Of a stretch of 34,660 bases of DNA, positions 16,573 to 25,244 are shown piece by piece. Below the pieces are notes generated by a model. That model saw only the letters and a list, made by a program, of their open reading frames with translations. It was not told the origin of the DNA and ran no database searches. A program made the position numbers and the translations under genes. The stretch comes from Desulfovibrio sp. (GTDB lineage Bacteria; Bacillota; Dethiobacteria; DTU022). The DNA is taken from NCBI GenBank assembly GCA_020060545.1, contig JAGUZX010000117.1, forward strand, positions 1 to 34,660, in the 5' to 3' direction. Every line of letters starts with the position of its first letter. Within the stretch, counting starts at the first letter, position 1.

Positions 16573-17722
16573 TTATCACTTCTTGGATAATCTCCGTGAT
16601 CTCCTTGACCTGGATGACATCCTCATAATTTAAGCCCAGCCTGCTGTCCTCGAGAGCGGTGAGGCAATAGGGACACGCTGTAACCAGCACTTCGGCCCCC
16701 AGCCCGCCGGCTTCTTTTATTCTTAAGTTGGAGAACCGGTCGGACATCTTGGTATCAATCCAGATCCTGCCTCCTCCCATGCCGCAGCAGAGGCTGTTTT
16801 CCCTCGACTCCTCCATCTCTTGCAGTTCCAAGCCGGGGATCCTTTTTAAGACCCCCCGCGGGGCGTCGTAGATGCCGTTATGCCGGCCCAGGTAGCACGG
16901 ATCATGATAGGTCACTTTTTTATGATACTCCTTGCTGATTTTAAGCCTGCCCTCATTAATCAGCTCGCCCAGGTACTGGGAGATGTGAACCACCTCAAAG
17001 TTGACCTTGAACCCGGCATAGTCGTTCTTGAACGCGTGGTAGCAATGAGGGGAAGAAACAAGAATTTTCTTCACCCCGTGATCAATAAAAGACTTGATGT
17101 TTTCCCTGGCCAGCTGTTTGAACAGCGCCTCGTGGCCTGTCTTGCGGATGCTTTCCCCGCAGCAGCTCTCCCCGGCGCCCAGGATCCCGAAATCGACCCC
17201 CGCCTGGTTGAGGATGCCGGCCGTGGCCTGCGCCACCTTCTTCAATTGCCCGTCGTAGCTTAAAAAGCAGCAGGGAAAATATAATATTTCCATCCCTTCG
17301 GTAAACGGTTTTACCGAGAGCCCCTCCGCCCAATCCGCCCTCTTGGCCCGTTCTTCCCCGAAGGGGTTGCCTTCAGCGGCAAGGCTTGCGCTTGCGGAGC
17401 GGACCGGCTTGAGAAAGGCTGGGGTAACACCGTACGCGTTGGCGATCCGGCGCAGGGCGACCATGTCTTCGATCTGCTTGACGTCCCTGGGGCATTGCTG
17501 GGGGCACTTACCGCAGGTGGTGCAGCGCCAGACCTCTTCGCGGTCAATTTCGGGAAAGCCGAATGTAGCCTCGCGGATCAGCTTGCGCATACTGAAATTG
17601 ATCACCCTGTTCCAGGGACAGACACTGTCGCATTTGCCGCATTGATAGCAGTACTTGACGGCATCCCCGCCGCTCTCTTTGATCTCTTCGATGACCTCTC
17701 TGATCGGGGCTTCGGTATCCAC
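16568..17722 (-). CDS. bamD: BamD: HdrD-like iron-sulfur subunit with two CCG domains
   Basis: A 384-residue protein equal to a fused HdrC plus HdrB, as in HdrD and BamD. Two [4Fe-4S] motifs open it (CYQCGKCDSVCP at residues 25-36 and CTTCGKCPQQCP at 67-78). Two cysteine-rich CCG domains follow: FPCCFLSYDG with ESCCGES, and HDPCYLGRHNGIYD with SLCCGMGGG and TACPYCLTAL; in HdrB these hold noncubane [4Fe-4S] clusters. It should relay electrons between BamE and the BamBC catalytic pair. The start is GTG 17722 with AAGGGAT upstream; the gap to bamC is 30 bases. No selenocysteine codon interrupts it. Confidence 0.88.
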   Translation of the reverse strand: MDTEAPIREVIEEIKESGGDAVKYCYQCGKCDSVCPWNRVINFSMRKLIREATFGFPEIDREEVWRCTTCGKCPQQCPRDVKQIEDMVALRRIANAYGVTPAFLKPVRSASASLAAEGNPFGEERAKRADWAEGLSVKPFTEGMEILYFPCCFLSYDGQLKKVAQATAGILNQAGVDFGILGAGESCCGESIRKTGHEALFKQLARENIKSFIDHGVKKILVSSPHCYHAFKNDYAGFKVNFEVVHISQYLGELINEGRLKISKEYHKKVTYHDPCYLGRHNGIYDAPRGVLKRIPGLELQEMEESRENSLCCGMGGGRIWIDTKMSDRFSNLRIKEAGGLGAEVLVTACPYCLTALEDSRLGLNYEDVIQVKEITEIIQEVIR

Positions 17723-17752
17723 GATTTTGATCCCTTCTTATCCCTTAATGTT

Positions 17753-18292
17753 TTATGCCTTCTGGGACATGCGGGCCACGCTGTCCATGAGATTCTGCAG
17801 CCCATATTTGTCAACCAGCGCTTTCAACCCGGTCTCCATCTCGTCCGGCACCGCTTCTTCTTCTACTTCCTCTTCCCTTTCTTCGTAAGTGAGGGCGTCG
17901 TTGATGCACCACTTCACGCACAGGGGCTCTTCCTGCGGCGGATCGTCTTCACACATATCGCATTTGAGAGGGAGGCCGGAATCGGGTTCCTTGAAAGCGT
18001 CCCGGGAGGGGCAGGAAGCCCTGCAGAAGGAGCACTCGTCGTATTCTTTCCCGTCGATGACATATTTGTCCCTGCCCATGCACTCGGCGGCGGTATACTC
18101 ACCCGCGTAGACAGGAAGATAGACGTCTTGCAGCGGTTCGCGGATCAGCCGGATCCGGGCCCTCGCCGGGTTGCTGCTGCTGTATTTCGGCGAAGCGTGA
18201 AATGCGGAGCAGATTACCTCGCAGGCCCGGCAGCCGTTGCACTTATCGAGATCGATCTTGATGACCTTAACTTTCTTCTTCACTTTGCCCAT
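17753..18292 (-). CDS. bamC: BamC: polyferredoxin partner of BamB
   Basis: A 179-residue ferredoxin-like protein with Cys motifs for about three [4Fe-4S] clusters: CNGCRACEVICSAFH, CSFCRASCPSRDAFK and CDMC paired with PLCVKWCINDAL. This is the electron-transfer small subunit known to copurify with BamB. An acidic stretch (YEEREEEVEEEAVPDE) lies near the C-terminus. The ATG at 18292 is preferred over an upstream in-frame start because AGAGGGA precedes it and the product then begins MGKVKKKVKVIKIDL; it overlaps the bamB end by 26 bases, which points to translational coupling. Confidence 0.88.
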   Translation of the reverse strand: MGKVKKKVKVIKIDLDKCNGCRACEVICSAFHASPKYSSSNPARARIRLIREPLQDVYLPVYAGEYTAAECMGRDKYVIDGKEYDECSFCRASCPSRDAFKEPDSGLPLKCDMCEDDPPQEEPLCVKWCINDALTYEEREEEVEEEAVPDEMETGLKALVDKYGLQNLMDSVARMSQKA

Positions 18293-20249
18293 TATTGTCA
18301 ATCCCTCTCTTTGCGAAGTCAGCGCTGATGTAATCCATCCCCAGTTCATGCAGGGACTCTTTGGTGGGAATACCTTCTTTGTTAAACCCTTTCAGCTTGT
18401 AATACGCATCCAGGAGCCGGGTTTCAAGCTCGGGAAATCTCTTCTTCCAGTGGTTCTCCGGGGGGCGATCGTCTTCTCTTCTTAAGCCCCTCCGGACATT
18501 AATCGCTCGCAGCAAAGTCCGGTTCCTTTTGGCTATTTTCCACAGCGCGTCTTTGTCGATGTCCATCCCGGTCGCCGCGGAGATCAAGATCGGAAAATTG
18601 TGAATATGGTAGGGCGGCTTCAATGGAAATGACGACAAACCGGCGCACATCCCGAGGGCGTCATCAATGTAGTGCATCGTCTCCTGCCAGTCCACAATTT
18701 CACAGGTTGCTTCAACCGTCGGGTAATAGGGAAATGAATTCTCCCCGCGCGGTTCCCAGTTTAAAAAATACTCCTTAATCTTTTCATCGGGAACATGGAC
18801 CCAATCCTTGACGAACGCTTCTCGCTCCTCCCGCGTTTCAAAAGGCGCCTGCGGGAAATTCCCTTCGATTTGGGTGATGTTGATCTTCTCGCCGGTAGCC
18901 CACATCAGGAAATAAATGGGGTTCAGCATTGACAGCTTGAGCGGCAGCTGCTCATGTTTTTTGATCGTGTTGTGGTCGTACGCCTCCGCCCCCTTGCCGA
19001 TCTGGCGGGCCGCCCAGTAGACGCCATTGGCCAAAACATCGCCGATCCCTTCCCGCCGCACGATGCGGTCGAGCAGCCAGTAAAATTTGCCCTCGTTATC
19101 GGACGGCATCCCTGCAAAATCCTGGTCGGTCAAGATGCCGGCTTCATAAAGCTCCAGGGCGAAAGCCATCACCTGCGGGGTTGAGAATCCGTCCACGCCG
19201 TACTCCGTGGCGCGCTGGGCGATTCGAAAACCAAAATCGAGGTCGGAATAGGCCGCCATGGTATAAGTGAGCTTGGAGAAGCATTTCATCATATAGGTTG
19301 AAATCCCCGGAACGGAGATAATGGCCCCGCATTTCATCGGGCAGTTGTAGCAGCTGATTAACCGCGTCCGCACACTTTCCTGGGTCTCCTTCCACTTCTC
19401 TTCCACATCCTTGGTCCAGTAATCTTTGATCCGCGTGCGGGCGTTTCCCCACATGAAATTCTCGGTGTGCCACTTCTCGTCATGGATTAACATCTCTTTC
19501 GGCGACCCGAGCCCGGCCAATATGGGCATCACCCCCGGAATCGGATTGCCGTCCCGGAGCGGGATATAGCGCATCACTTCGTTGCAAAGCTCCATAAATT
19601 GATCCGGCCGGGCAATATTGATATCCTTTGTCCCGCGCACGGCGATCGCTTTTAACCCTTTGTCTCCCATCACGGCGCCTATGCCGAGCCGGCTGGCGCT
19701 GGACCGGCCGTGCTCGATGGAAGCCATATAGACCCTGTTTTCGCCGGCCAGGCCGATCGCGGCCACCTGGGCGTGCGGTTCCTTCAGCTCCCGGCGGATC
19801 AGCTCCGCGGTTTCAATGGCGCCTTTGCCATGCAAATGGGAGGCGTCACGTATCTCCACCTTGTCGTTGTGAATCCACAAATAAACCAGGCTGGGGGACT
19901 TGCCGCGAATAATCACTTGGTCATAACCGGCATGCTTCAGCTCCGGTGCGAAAAATCCCCCCATCATCGAGAACGCCATGAACAAAGTCTGGGGCGAAAA
20001 CGCCGAAACAATGGTCCGGTTGGCGCCGGGAGCGGGGGTGCCGCACAAAAGGCCGGCCGCAAATATGAGCAGGTTATCAGGTGAAAAGGGTTCCACTTCC
20101 GGAGGGACCCGGTCCCATAACAGCTTGGCGTTGGTGCCCAGCCCCCCCAGGTGAAGTTCGGTCAATTTCGGGTCGGTTTCCACCCTCTCTATGTTTCCGC
20201 GTGATAAATCAATTTCTAAATTATACCCTGTTTCGGCGTACCTCATCAT
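18267..20249 (-). CDS. bamB: BamB: tungsten-containing benzoyl-CoA reductase catalytic subunit
   Basis: A 660-residue member of the aldehyde:ferredoxin oxidoreductase family. The opening MRYAETGYNLEIDLSRG, then LHLGGLGTNAKLLWDRVP, LLCGTPAPGANRTIVSAFSP and MAFSMMGGFFAPELKHAG, is the pattern I associate with BamB rather than with ordinary AORs. The [4Fe-4S] cluster ligands are SCYNCPMKCG (near residue 300) and the later Cys in DALGMCAG (near 532). BamB dearomatises benzoyl-CoA to cyclohexa-1,5-diene-1-carbonyl-CoA at a tungsten-bis-pterin centre without ATP. Two ATGs, 20249 and 20246, follow AGAGGTG; either may be the start. It heads the eight-gene operon. A related aryl-CoA could be the true substrate, and the sequence alone cannot tell. 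Confidence 0.85.
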   Translation of the reverse strand: MMRYAETGYNLEIDLSRGNIERVETDPKLTELHLGGLGTNAKLLWDRVPPEVEPFSPDNLLIFAAGLLCGTPAPGANRTIVSAFSPQTLFMAFSMMGGFFAPELKHAGYDQVIIRGKSPSLVYLWIHNDKVEIRDASHLHGKGAIETAELIRRELKEPHAQVAAIGLAGENRVYMASIEHGRSSASRLGIGAVMGDKGLKAIAVRGTKDINIARPDQFMELCNEVMRYIPLRDGNPIPGVMPILAGLGSPKEMLIHDEKWHTENFMWGNARTRIKDYWTKDVEEKWKETQESVRTRLISCYNCPMKCGAIISVPGISTYMMKCFSKLTYTMAAYSDLDFGFRIAQRATEYGVDGFSTPQVMAFALELYEAGILTDQDFAGMPSDNEGKFYWLLDRIVRREGIGDVLANGVYWAARQIGKGAEAYDHNTIKKHEQLPLKLSMLNPIYFLMWATGEKINITQIEGNFPQAPFETREEREAFVKDWVHVPDEKIKEYFLNWEPRGENSFPYYPTVEATCEIVDWQETMHYIDDALGMCAGLSSFPLKPPYHIHNFPILISAATGMDIDKDALWKIAKRNRTLLRAINVRRGLRREDDRPPENHWKKRFPELETRLLDAYYKLKGFNKEGIPTKESLHELGMDYISADFAKRGIDNNGQSEEES

Positions 20250-20316
20250 TTAAACACCTCTGCTTATGTTTTAACTATTGAAAAAATTCGCAAACCAAAA
20301 TTACATGCGCTGCGCT

Positions 20317-20332
20317 TTAAAGTTGACTTTAA
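20317..20332. promoter_or_regulatory. Palindromic operator candidate upstream of bamB
   Basis: TTAAAGT, TG, ACTTTAA: perfect seven-base arms with a two-base centre, 68 bases before the bamB start. Size and symmetry suit a dimeric repressor or activator site. The regulator is not in the window. Confidence 0.45.
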
Positions 20333-20340
20333 CCGCATCC

Positions 20341-20447
20341 CCGGGAAGCTGACACCTTAGGCCCCATTCCATAATTTTGCCGGCCGGGAGAGATACAGAA
20401 AAGGGTTTGAGCCCAGGCCAACCCTTTCATTCCTGCCGCTTCCCGGC
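20341..20447 (-). promoter_or_regulatory. Possible attenuator with mutually exclusive stems
   Basis: On the minus strand GCCGGGAAGC (complement of about 20438-20447) can pair either with TCCCGGC (complement of 20383-20389), enclosing a second stem AAAGGGTT/AACCCTTT (20400-20407 with 20420-20427), or with GCTTCCCGG (complement of 20341-20349). The first and second pairings exclude each other. This resembles leader attenuation, but no T-run terminator is visible and no known riboswitch consensus was recognised. Confidence 0.4.
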
Positions 20448-20655
20448 TACCCTTACTTTACAAGATCTTCAAAGAAAAAAAATCGCTAAAAAGTATGGAA
20501 GCCAGGGTGAAAAAAGAGTAAATTAAGGATTAACCCTTTAGCATGAGGCAATATAAATGCCGGGAACAGGCCATCTATTGTCAACCGTTGATGAAACTGA
20601 TCATCGACAATGTTCAACAGGCAACAGGATCTTCCTCCAAGAAATTTCTGTGCAT

Positions 20656-20685
20656 TTGACGGCAATATCGGAAGATTGCTATAAT
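20656..20685 (+). promoter_or_regulatory. Promoter for the SDR gene
   Basis: TTGACG at 20656-20661, an 18-base spacer, then TGC-TATAAT with the -10 at 20680-20685. The surrounding ATTGCTATAATTGCTCCAG matches the promoter at 8640-8669 at all but one of 19 positions. The leader to the ATG at 20797 would be about 105 bases. Confidence 0.75.
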
Positions 20686-20796
20686 TGCTCCAGATAACGG
20701 CACAAGCCTATCTTTTTATCTTCCGGCCGGGATTGGCCGCGTTGGGCGGCCCGGGTATGGCCGGCGAGGAACAATTTGCCGCTAGGGGGGCGTCTC

Positions 20797-21603
20797 ATGT
20801 TCGCGGGAAAAAACATCTGGATCACCGGGGGCTCTTCCGGACTGGGGCTGGCGCTGGCGAGGATGCTCGGCGAGAGGGGAGCAAACCTCGTCCTTCTGGC
20901 GAGGGACCGCATAAAGCTCGACAAGGTGAAAGCAAGCCCCGGCAGTTCGAAAATCGAAACCATGGTTTGCGACGTGGCCGATCCTCGCGCGGTGGATGAA
21001 TGTTTCAAGGGCCTGGCCGCGCGGCTGGGAGCGCCCGACATTCTCGTCAACTCGGCGGGGGTGCTCCTTGAGGGATACTTCGAGAACCAGCCGCTCGCGG
21101 AATTCCACCGGCTGATGAGCATCAACTACTTCGGAACCCTGCACTGCATCCAGTCCGCCCTGCCCATGTTCAAGCAAAACGGGGGCGGCCGGATCGTGAA
21201 CATCGCCAGCAGCGGCGGCCTCTTGGGCATTTTCGGTTACGCGGCCTATTGCTCGTCCAAGTTCGCGGTGGTCGGGCTGACCGAAGTGTTGAGAGCGGAG
21301 CTGAAGCCGCAAAATATCGCCGTCCACCTGGTGTGTCCCGCCGAATTCAACTCGCCGATGGTGGAGGGGATCGCCGGGGGCCGCACTCCCGAAAACCGGG
21401 CGGTGGTCCACACCGTCCCGGTCCTGGAGGCCGGCGCGGTCGCGCGCGCGGTGATCGCGGGGGTCGAAAAGGGGAAATATATCATCATCCCCGGACTGCC
21501 GGTTCAAGTGACTGTCAAGCTGGGCCGGGCCTGGCCGGGACTGGGCCGCGCGATCATGGACTCCCGGATCAAAAAATTCTACCAGGGCCCGAATAAAAGA
21601 TAA
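20797..21603 (+). CDS. Short-chain dehydrogenase/reductase
   Basis: A 268-residue classical SDR. The nucleotide-binding glycine motif is TGGSSGLGLALA near the N-terminus; NSAG lies in the fourth strand, the catalytic Ser is in VNIASSGGLLG, and the Tyr/Lys pair is YCSSK. The C-terminal part (VCPAEFNSPMVEG, then PVQVTVKLGRAWPGLGRAIM) is extended and mildly hydrophobic, as in the 3-ketosphinganine-reductase-like branch, so a lipid or acyl-type substrate is plausible. The ATG at 20797 follows TAGGGGGG; an in-frame TTG at 20776 is a poorer choice. The gene is divergent from bamB. No ring-modifying function should be assumed. Confidence 0.85.
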   Translation: MFAGKNIWITGGSSGLGLALARMLGERGANLVLLARDRIKLDKVKASPGSSKIETMVCDVADPRAVDECFKGLAARLGAPDILVNSAGVLLEGYFENQPLAEFHRLMSINYFGTLHCIQSALPMFKQNGGGRIVNIASSGGLLGIFGYAAYCSSKFAVVGLTEVLRAELKPQNIAVHLVCPAEFNSPMVEGIAGGRTPENRAVVHTVPVLEAGAVARAVIAGVEKGKYIIIPGLPVQVTVKLGRAWPGLGRAIMDSRIKKFYQGPNKR

Positions 21604-21640
21604 TTGGAGACTTGGCAGGACGATCGGTTCTTTAATTGGT

Positions 21641-22195
21641 TCATTTTCTCAACTCCAGGCAGTATTTTTTGCGTATCGCTATTTCATTCAAGATCGAATG
21701 GAGTAGTCTGGATTTATCTTTAATTTCCGATCCTTCATAACCGTTTCTTGCATTGAATATTGATTCTTTTAATTCATCAATCTCTAAAACGGTAACCGCA
21801 ATACAGTAGTAGCTTTTTGAACGCCCCTCATTAAATTCCTGCAACATCTCTCTTAATAATTGTTCGCGAATTTTTTGTAACTTCTCAAACTCAGCTAATC
21901 CTTTCTTCCGAATTAACGCAATATCATCTTCAAGCTTTTGGTAACATTTGAAAGTATCATGTTGCTTGCTAAAGTCTCTATGGTTTCTCCATTTTTGGCA
22001 GGTTTTATTTTCCTGGCATTCCCAGCAAAATTCAACCCCTTTTTTCTTTATGGCACATGTGATAAAAGGACACCCGGCTGTCATCCTGCCTTCGCTTTTG
22101 CATCCCAAACACCGACTTTTTGTTTCCGTGTGATAATTGGGACACAGTCTACAAGAAAGCCCACAAATACCGATCTGAGGGTATTCAATTTTCAT
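21641..22195 (-). CDS. DUF3795 cysteine-rich protein
   Basis: A 184-residue cytosolic protein matching the DUF3795 pattern: GICGLSCRLCPNYHTET near the N-terminus, then SRCLGCKSEGR, CPFITCAIKKKG and EFCWECQENKTCQKW. The many paired cysteines suggest a metal or iron-sulfur site, but no activity is known for the family. The C-terminal half is a charged helical region. The ATG at 22195 is chosen over 22210 because GGAATACCG precedes it. The gene is markedly richer in A+T than its neighbours, so it may have been acquired. It converges on the SDR gene with a 37-base gap. Confidence 0.8.
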   Translation of the reverse strand: MKIEYPQIGICGLSCRLCPNYHTETKSRCLGCKSEGRMTAGCPFITCAIKKKGVEFCWECQENKTCQKWRNHRDFSKQHDTFKCYQKLEDDIALIRKKGLAEFEKLQKIREQLLREMLQEFNEGRSKSYYCIAVTVLEIDELKESIFNARNGYEGSEIKDKSRLLHSILNEIAIRKKYCLELRK

Positions 22196-22472
22196 CGGTA
22201 TTCCTTTCATTGATTTTATATATTTTTTGTTGACATAAGTTTCTTCATCTGGACCTTTATTGCTTTCATTCGTTATTTCGACATTTAATCCTGCAAAACT
22301 TTACCGAACCTCCGGAACGTTTTCAAAAAAAGAAATACTTTTTTCTTTGATACCGTTACCAGGCGCCGGCTGTTAATAACCATTGACAATAAAACGCCTG
22401 TTTGATATGCCTATAATCGGTAAGCAATGCTTGGCAAATCAACACCTCAAAACATTCGGAGGGAGGACTTAT

Positions 22473-22874
22473 TTGAAAAAGAAGCATGTTATTCTCTTAG
22501 CGTTCCTTGCGGTGTCGGTAGCCGGAGCAGCCATTGGTTTAGGTATACTTAAAACAAAGATCGCAGCGATAGAGAAACAGATGGCCGGGATTACCATAGC
22601 TGATGTTGATCTCACCAATATCGCGGACGGGGTTTATAACGGCAGTTGCTCCGTATTTCCCGTAGCTGCCGAAGTGAAAGTGACGGTAAAAGATCATGCT
22701 ATAACTGCAATTGAACTGGTCAAACATAACCACGGCCAGGGCGCGGCGGCCGAAGTCATTCCGGGCCGGGTAGTTGAAGCGCAATCCCTGGTAGTTGATA
22801 CTGTTTCCGGCGCAACGTACAGCAGCAATGTTATTTTGAAAGCAATTGAAAACGCATTGACAGGTGCAAAATAG
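22473..22874 (+). CDS. Membrane-anchored FMN-binding domain protein
   Basis: A 133-residue protein. Residues 1-25 form an N-terminal transmembrane or uncleaved signal segment (KKKHVILLAFLAVSVAGAA), and the rest is an FMN-binding domain like the C-terminal part of RnfG/NqrC. The motif VVDTVSGATYSSNVI contains SGAT, whose Thr is the site of covalent FMN attachment in this family; ADGVYNGSCSVFPVAAEV is the usual opening strand pair. The TTG start at 22473 follows GGAGGGAGG by six bases. The flavodoxin gene begins 75 bases downstream, so the pair may form a flavin-based electron-transfer unit at the membrane. The -35/-10 upstream is unclear. Confidence 0.85.
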   Translation: MKKKHVILLAFLAVSVAGAAIGLGILKTKIAAIEKQMAGITIADVDLTNIADGVYNGSCSVFPVAAEVKVTVKDHAITAIELVKHNHGQGAAAEVIPGRVVEAQSLVVDTVSGATYSSNVILKAIENALTGAK

Positions 22875-22949
22875 AATATGTAATTTTTAGAGGGTATCCC
22901 TTTTGTTGACTCAAGAGTATGGAGAAAAAATTAGAAAGGAGACGGGAAG

Positions 22950-23411
22950 ATGAAAGTGGGAATAGTCGTTTATTCTCAAACCGGAAACACTTTTAGCGTG
23001 GCTCAAAAACTGAAGGATAAGTTTATGGAAGCGGGACATGCGGCGGAGATCGAACGGGTCACCATCACCGGTGAGGCCGCCCCGGGGTCGAAGAATTTCC
23101 AACTCGAGACCCGTCCCCATACGGATCCGTATGATGTTCTTATTTTTGCCGCTCCAGTACAGGCCTTTTCCCTGAATCCGGCAATGGCAACCTACCTCGA
23201 ACTGCTTTCTTCGCTTCAAGACAAAAAAATTGCCTGCTACGTAACAAAGCGGCTGCCCGGTAAATGGACCGGCGGAAACCGGGCTGTCGCCAGGATGAAA
23301 AAAATCTGTGAGGCAAAAGGAGGCCATGTTTACGGCACTGAAATTATCATCTGGAACGCGAAGCGCGATCAGGCCATTACGGACTGCGTGGAGCGGCTGA
23401 GCCGCCTGTAG
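22950..23411 (+). CDS. Flavodoxin family protein
   Basis: A 153-residue flavodoxin-like FMN protein. The phosphate-binding loop VVYSQTGNTFSVAQ lies in the first strand-helix unit; DVLIFAAPVQAFSLNPAM and KIACYVTKRLPGKWTGG cover the isoalloxazine loops. It should act as a soluble one- or two-electron carrier or an NAD(P)H-linked flavin reductase; the TKRLPGKWTGGN loop differs from classical electron-transfer flavodoxins and looks more like the flavodoxin-like reductase group. AAAGGAGA precedes the ATG. It is probably co-transcribed with the FMN-binding protein upstream. Confidence 0.87.
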   Translation: MKVGIVVYSQTGNTFSVAQKLKDKFMEAGHAAEIERVTITGEAAPGSKNFQLETRPHTDPYDVLIFAAPVQAFSLNPAMATYLELLSSLQDKKIACYVTKRLPGKWTGGNRAVARMKKICEAKGGHVYGTEIIIWNAKRDQAITDCVERLSRL

Positions 23412-23433
23412 CAACCGTAAGCAGGGGAAGGAT

Positions 23434-23491
23434 GAAGCAAGGGGACGGCTCACACTCACTTTCTTTTACCCGGCAAAGCAACAACCCCGCG
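23434..23491. repeat. Palindromic repeat, copy C
   Basis: GAAGCAAGGGGACGG at 23434-23448 and, further on, AAAGCAACAACCCCGCG at 23475-23491. These correspond to the left arm and the right arm core of the repeat at 25157-25235. This copy lies in the gap before the glycyl radical enzyme pseudogene, so the two copies bracket that broken gene. Confidence 0.5.
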
Positions 23492-25156
23492 ATTCCTGCG
23501 GCTGCCGCTGCGGCCTGCAAAAAAGGAACCGCTCTTTCTGCGAGAAGGTCAATCCTGGCTAGGGGGGCTTTCAAAATGACAAGCGCTGGCAACGACCGGA
23601 TCGGGCTGATCCGGGAAGAGATGATGCAAGAACCTTACTCGATCTGCCTGGAGCGCCCAACCCTGCTTGACCGCTTCTGGCGCTCCGGGGCGGCGAAAGG
23701 CAAGCATTACTACATCCGGCGGGCCGAAGCGCTCGCCTATATCTGCACCCACCGCCGGCCCCGCATTTACCGCGGGGAGCTGCTCCTCGGCAATATCTCC
23801 TCCAAACGCATCGCGGCCAACTATTACTCCGGGGGCGGCTCGGTGCACATCCTGGAAGACTTGCTCCGGCTAGAGAAGCGCGCCGTGGTCCCCTTAAGGC
23901 TTACCCGGCGGGAAAAAGCGCGCCTGCTTTCCCTGGGGCTGCGGCATTTTCGCCACGGCGTCGCCGCGCAGGCGCTGCTGCGCCCCGGGTGGTCCCGCTT
24001 CTTTTTCGACCTGTTCCGAGCCAAGAGGCGGGCTTCAGCCCGGAGCACGCCCGCGACTACGCCGTGATCGGCTGCGTCGAGATGGGCAGCCAGGGCCGCA
24101 CCTACAACTCCTCGAACGCCGCTCTTTTCAACCTGCCCCTCTGCCTGGAGCTGGCCCTGAACGAGGGCCGCCGTTTCCGGGGCGGTCGCCGCCTGGGGGC
24201 GGCCACTCCGCCCGCCGCCGCGTTGCGGAGCTTTGACGACCTGCTGCAGGCTTATCAAGCGCAGGTCGAAGACGGGGTGGCCGAAATGGTCAGGGTGATT
24301 ACCCGGCTGGAGAGCGTCTACCGGTATGCCCGCCCCACCCCCCTCAACTCCATCCTCACCGCGGGCTGCCTGGAGCGGGGCGCCGATGTGACCTGGGGCG
24401 GGGCGCGATACGATTTTACCTCGGTCCAGGGGGTGGGGCTGGCCGATGCCGCCGAGTCCCTCTACGCTTTGCGCCGCCTGGTCTTCGAAGAGAAAAGATT
24501 TACCCTGCCCGGGTTGGTGCAAATTCTCAAGCGCAACTTCAAGGGTCACGAAGCGCTGCAGGCGGAGCTGCGCCACCGCTTCCCCCGTTACGGCACCGAC
24601 TCGCCGGAGGTGGATAGTTACGTCCAGGTGGCGGCGGACATTTACAGCGCAGCCGTGGGGCGGCACCGCAACTCGCGGGGCGGGCGCTATATCTGCGGCT
24701 TCTACTCCATGACCTGCCACCACGGTTTGGGTTGGCATACCGGCGCGCTACCAAACGGGCGCCTCGCGAAAGCGCGCCTCTCCAACGGCCTTTCCCCCGT
24801 AGACGGCGCCGATACCGCCGGCCCCACGGCGCTGTTGAACTCCGCGGCGAACCTGGACAGCCGCCGCTGGGCCAACTGCTGCGCTTTCAACCTGAAGCTG
24901 GAGCAAAGCGCGGTTAAGGGAGAGAAAGGAAGGCAGAACCTGGAGGCTTTGGTCCGGGCTTACTTCGAGCAGGGGGGGATGCAGCTCCAGGTAAATGTGC
25001 TGGACGCGGCGCAGCTGCGGGCGGCCAAGGCGGACCCGTCAGCCTACCCGGGGCTGCTGGTGCGGGTGTCGGGCTACTGCGCCTATTTCCGCGATCTCTC
25101 TCCCGCCGTACAGGAAGAGATCATCGAGGCGCACGGCGCACGGCCTTTAAACGGGC

Positions 25157-25235
25157 AAAGCAAGGGGACGGGGTTGTTGCTTCCTCCGGGGGAAGAAGGT
25201 GGGTGGGGTAGCAACAACCCCGTCCTCTTGCTTTT
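25157..25235. repeat. Palindromic repeat, copy D (best copy)
   Basis: The left arm begins AAAGCAAGGGGACGGGGTTG (25157) and its near reverse complement GCAACAACCCCGTC plus CTCTTGCTTTT ends at 25235, with a purine-rich centre of about 22 bases. A transcript would fold into a long hairpin. It forms the last in-frame codons of the glycyl radical pseudogene. Confidence 0.7.
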
Positions 25236-25244
25236 GCTCATAAA

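Larger units (their letters stand above)
20250..20655 (-). other. Leader and upstream region of the bam operon
   Basis: About 400 bases without a gene between divergent bamB and the SDR. It holds the palindrome at 20317-20332, the nested and alternative hairpins at 20341-20447, and a further imperfect hairpin at 20577-20611 (ATTGTC paired with GACAAT, inner GATGA with TCATC). I could not identify a confident minus-strand -35/-10 pair or a sigma-54 site; the TTGACA on the minus strand near 20580 lacks a well-spaced -10. Confidence 0.5.

Noticed and set aside
20250-20450. Molybdenum/tungsten cofactor riboswitch upstream of bamB
   Set aside because: The leader is structured and precedes a tungsten enzyme, but I could not match the conserved core of the Moco RNA motif.
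22383-22417. TTGACA...TATAAT promoter for the FMN-binding protein
   Set aside because: Both boxes are perfect or nearly so, but the spacer is 23 bases, too long for a standard promoter.
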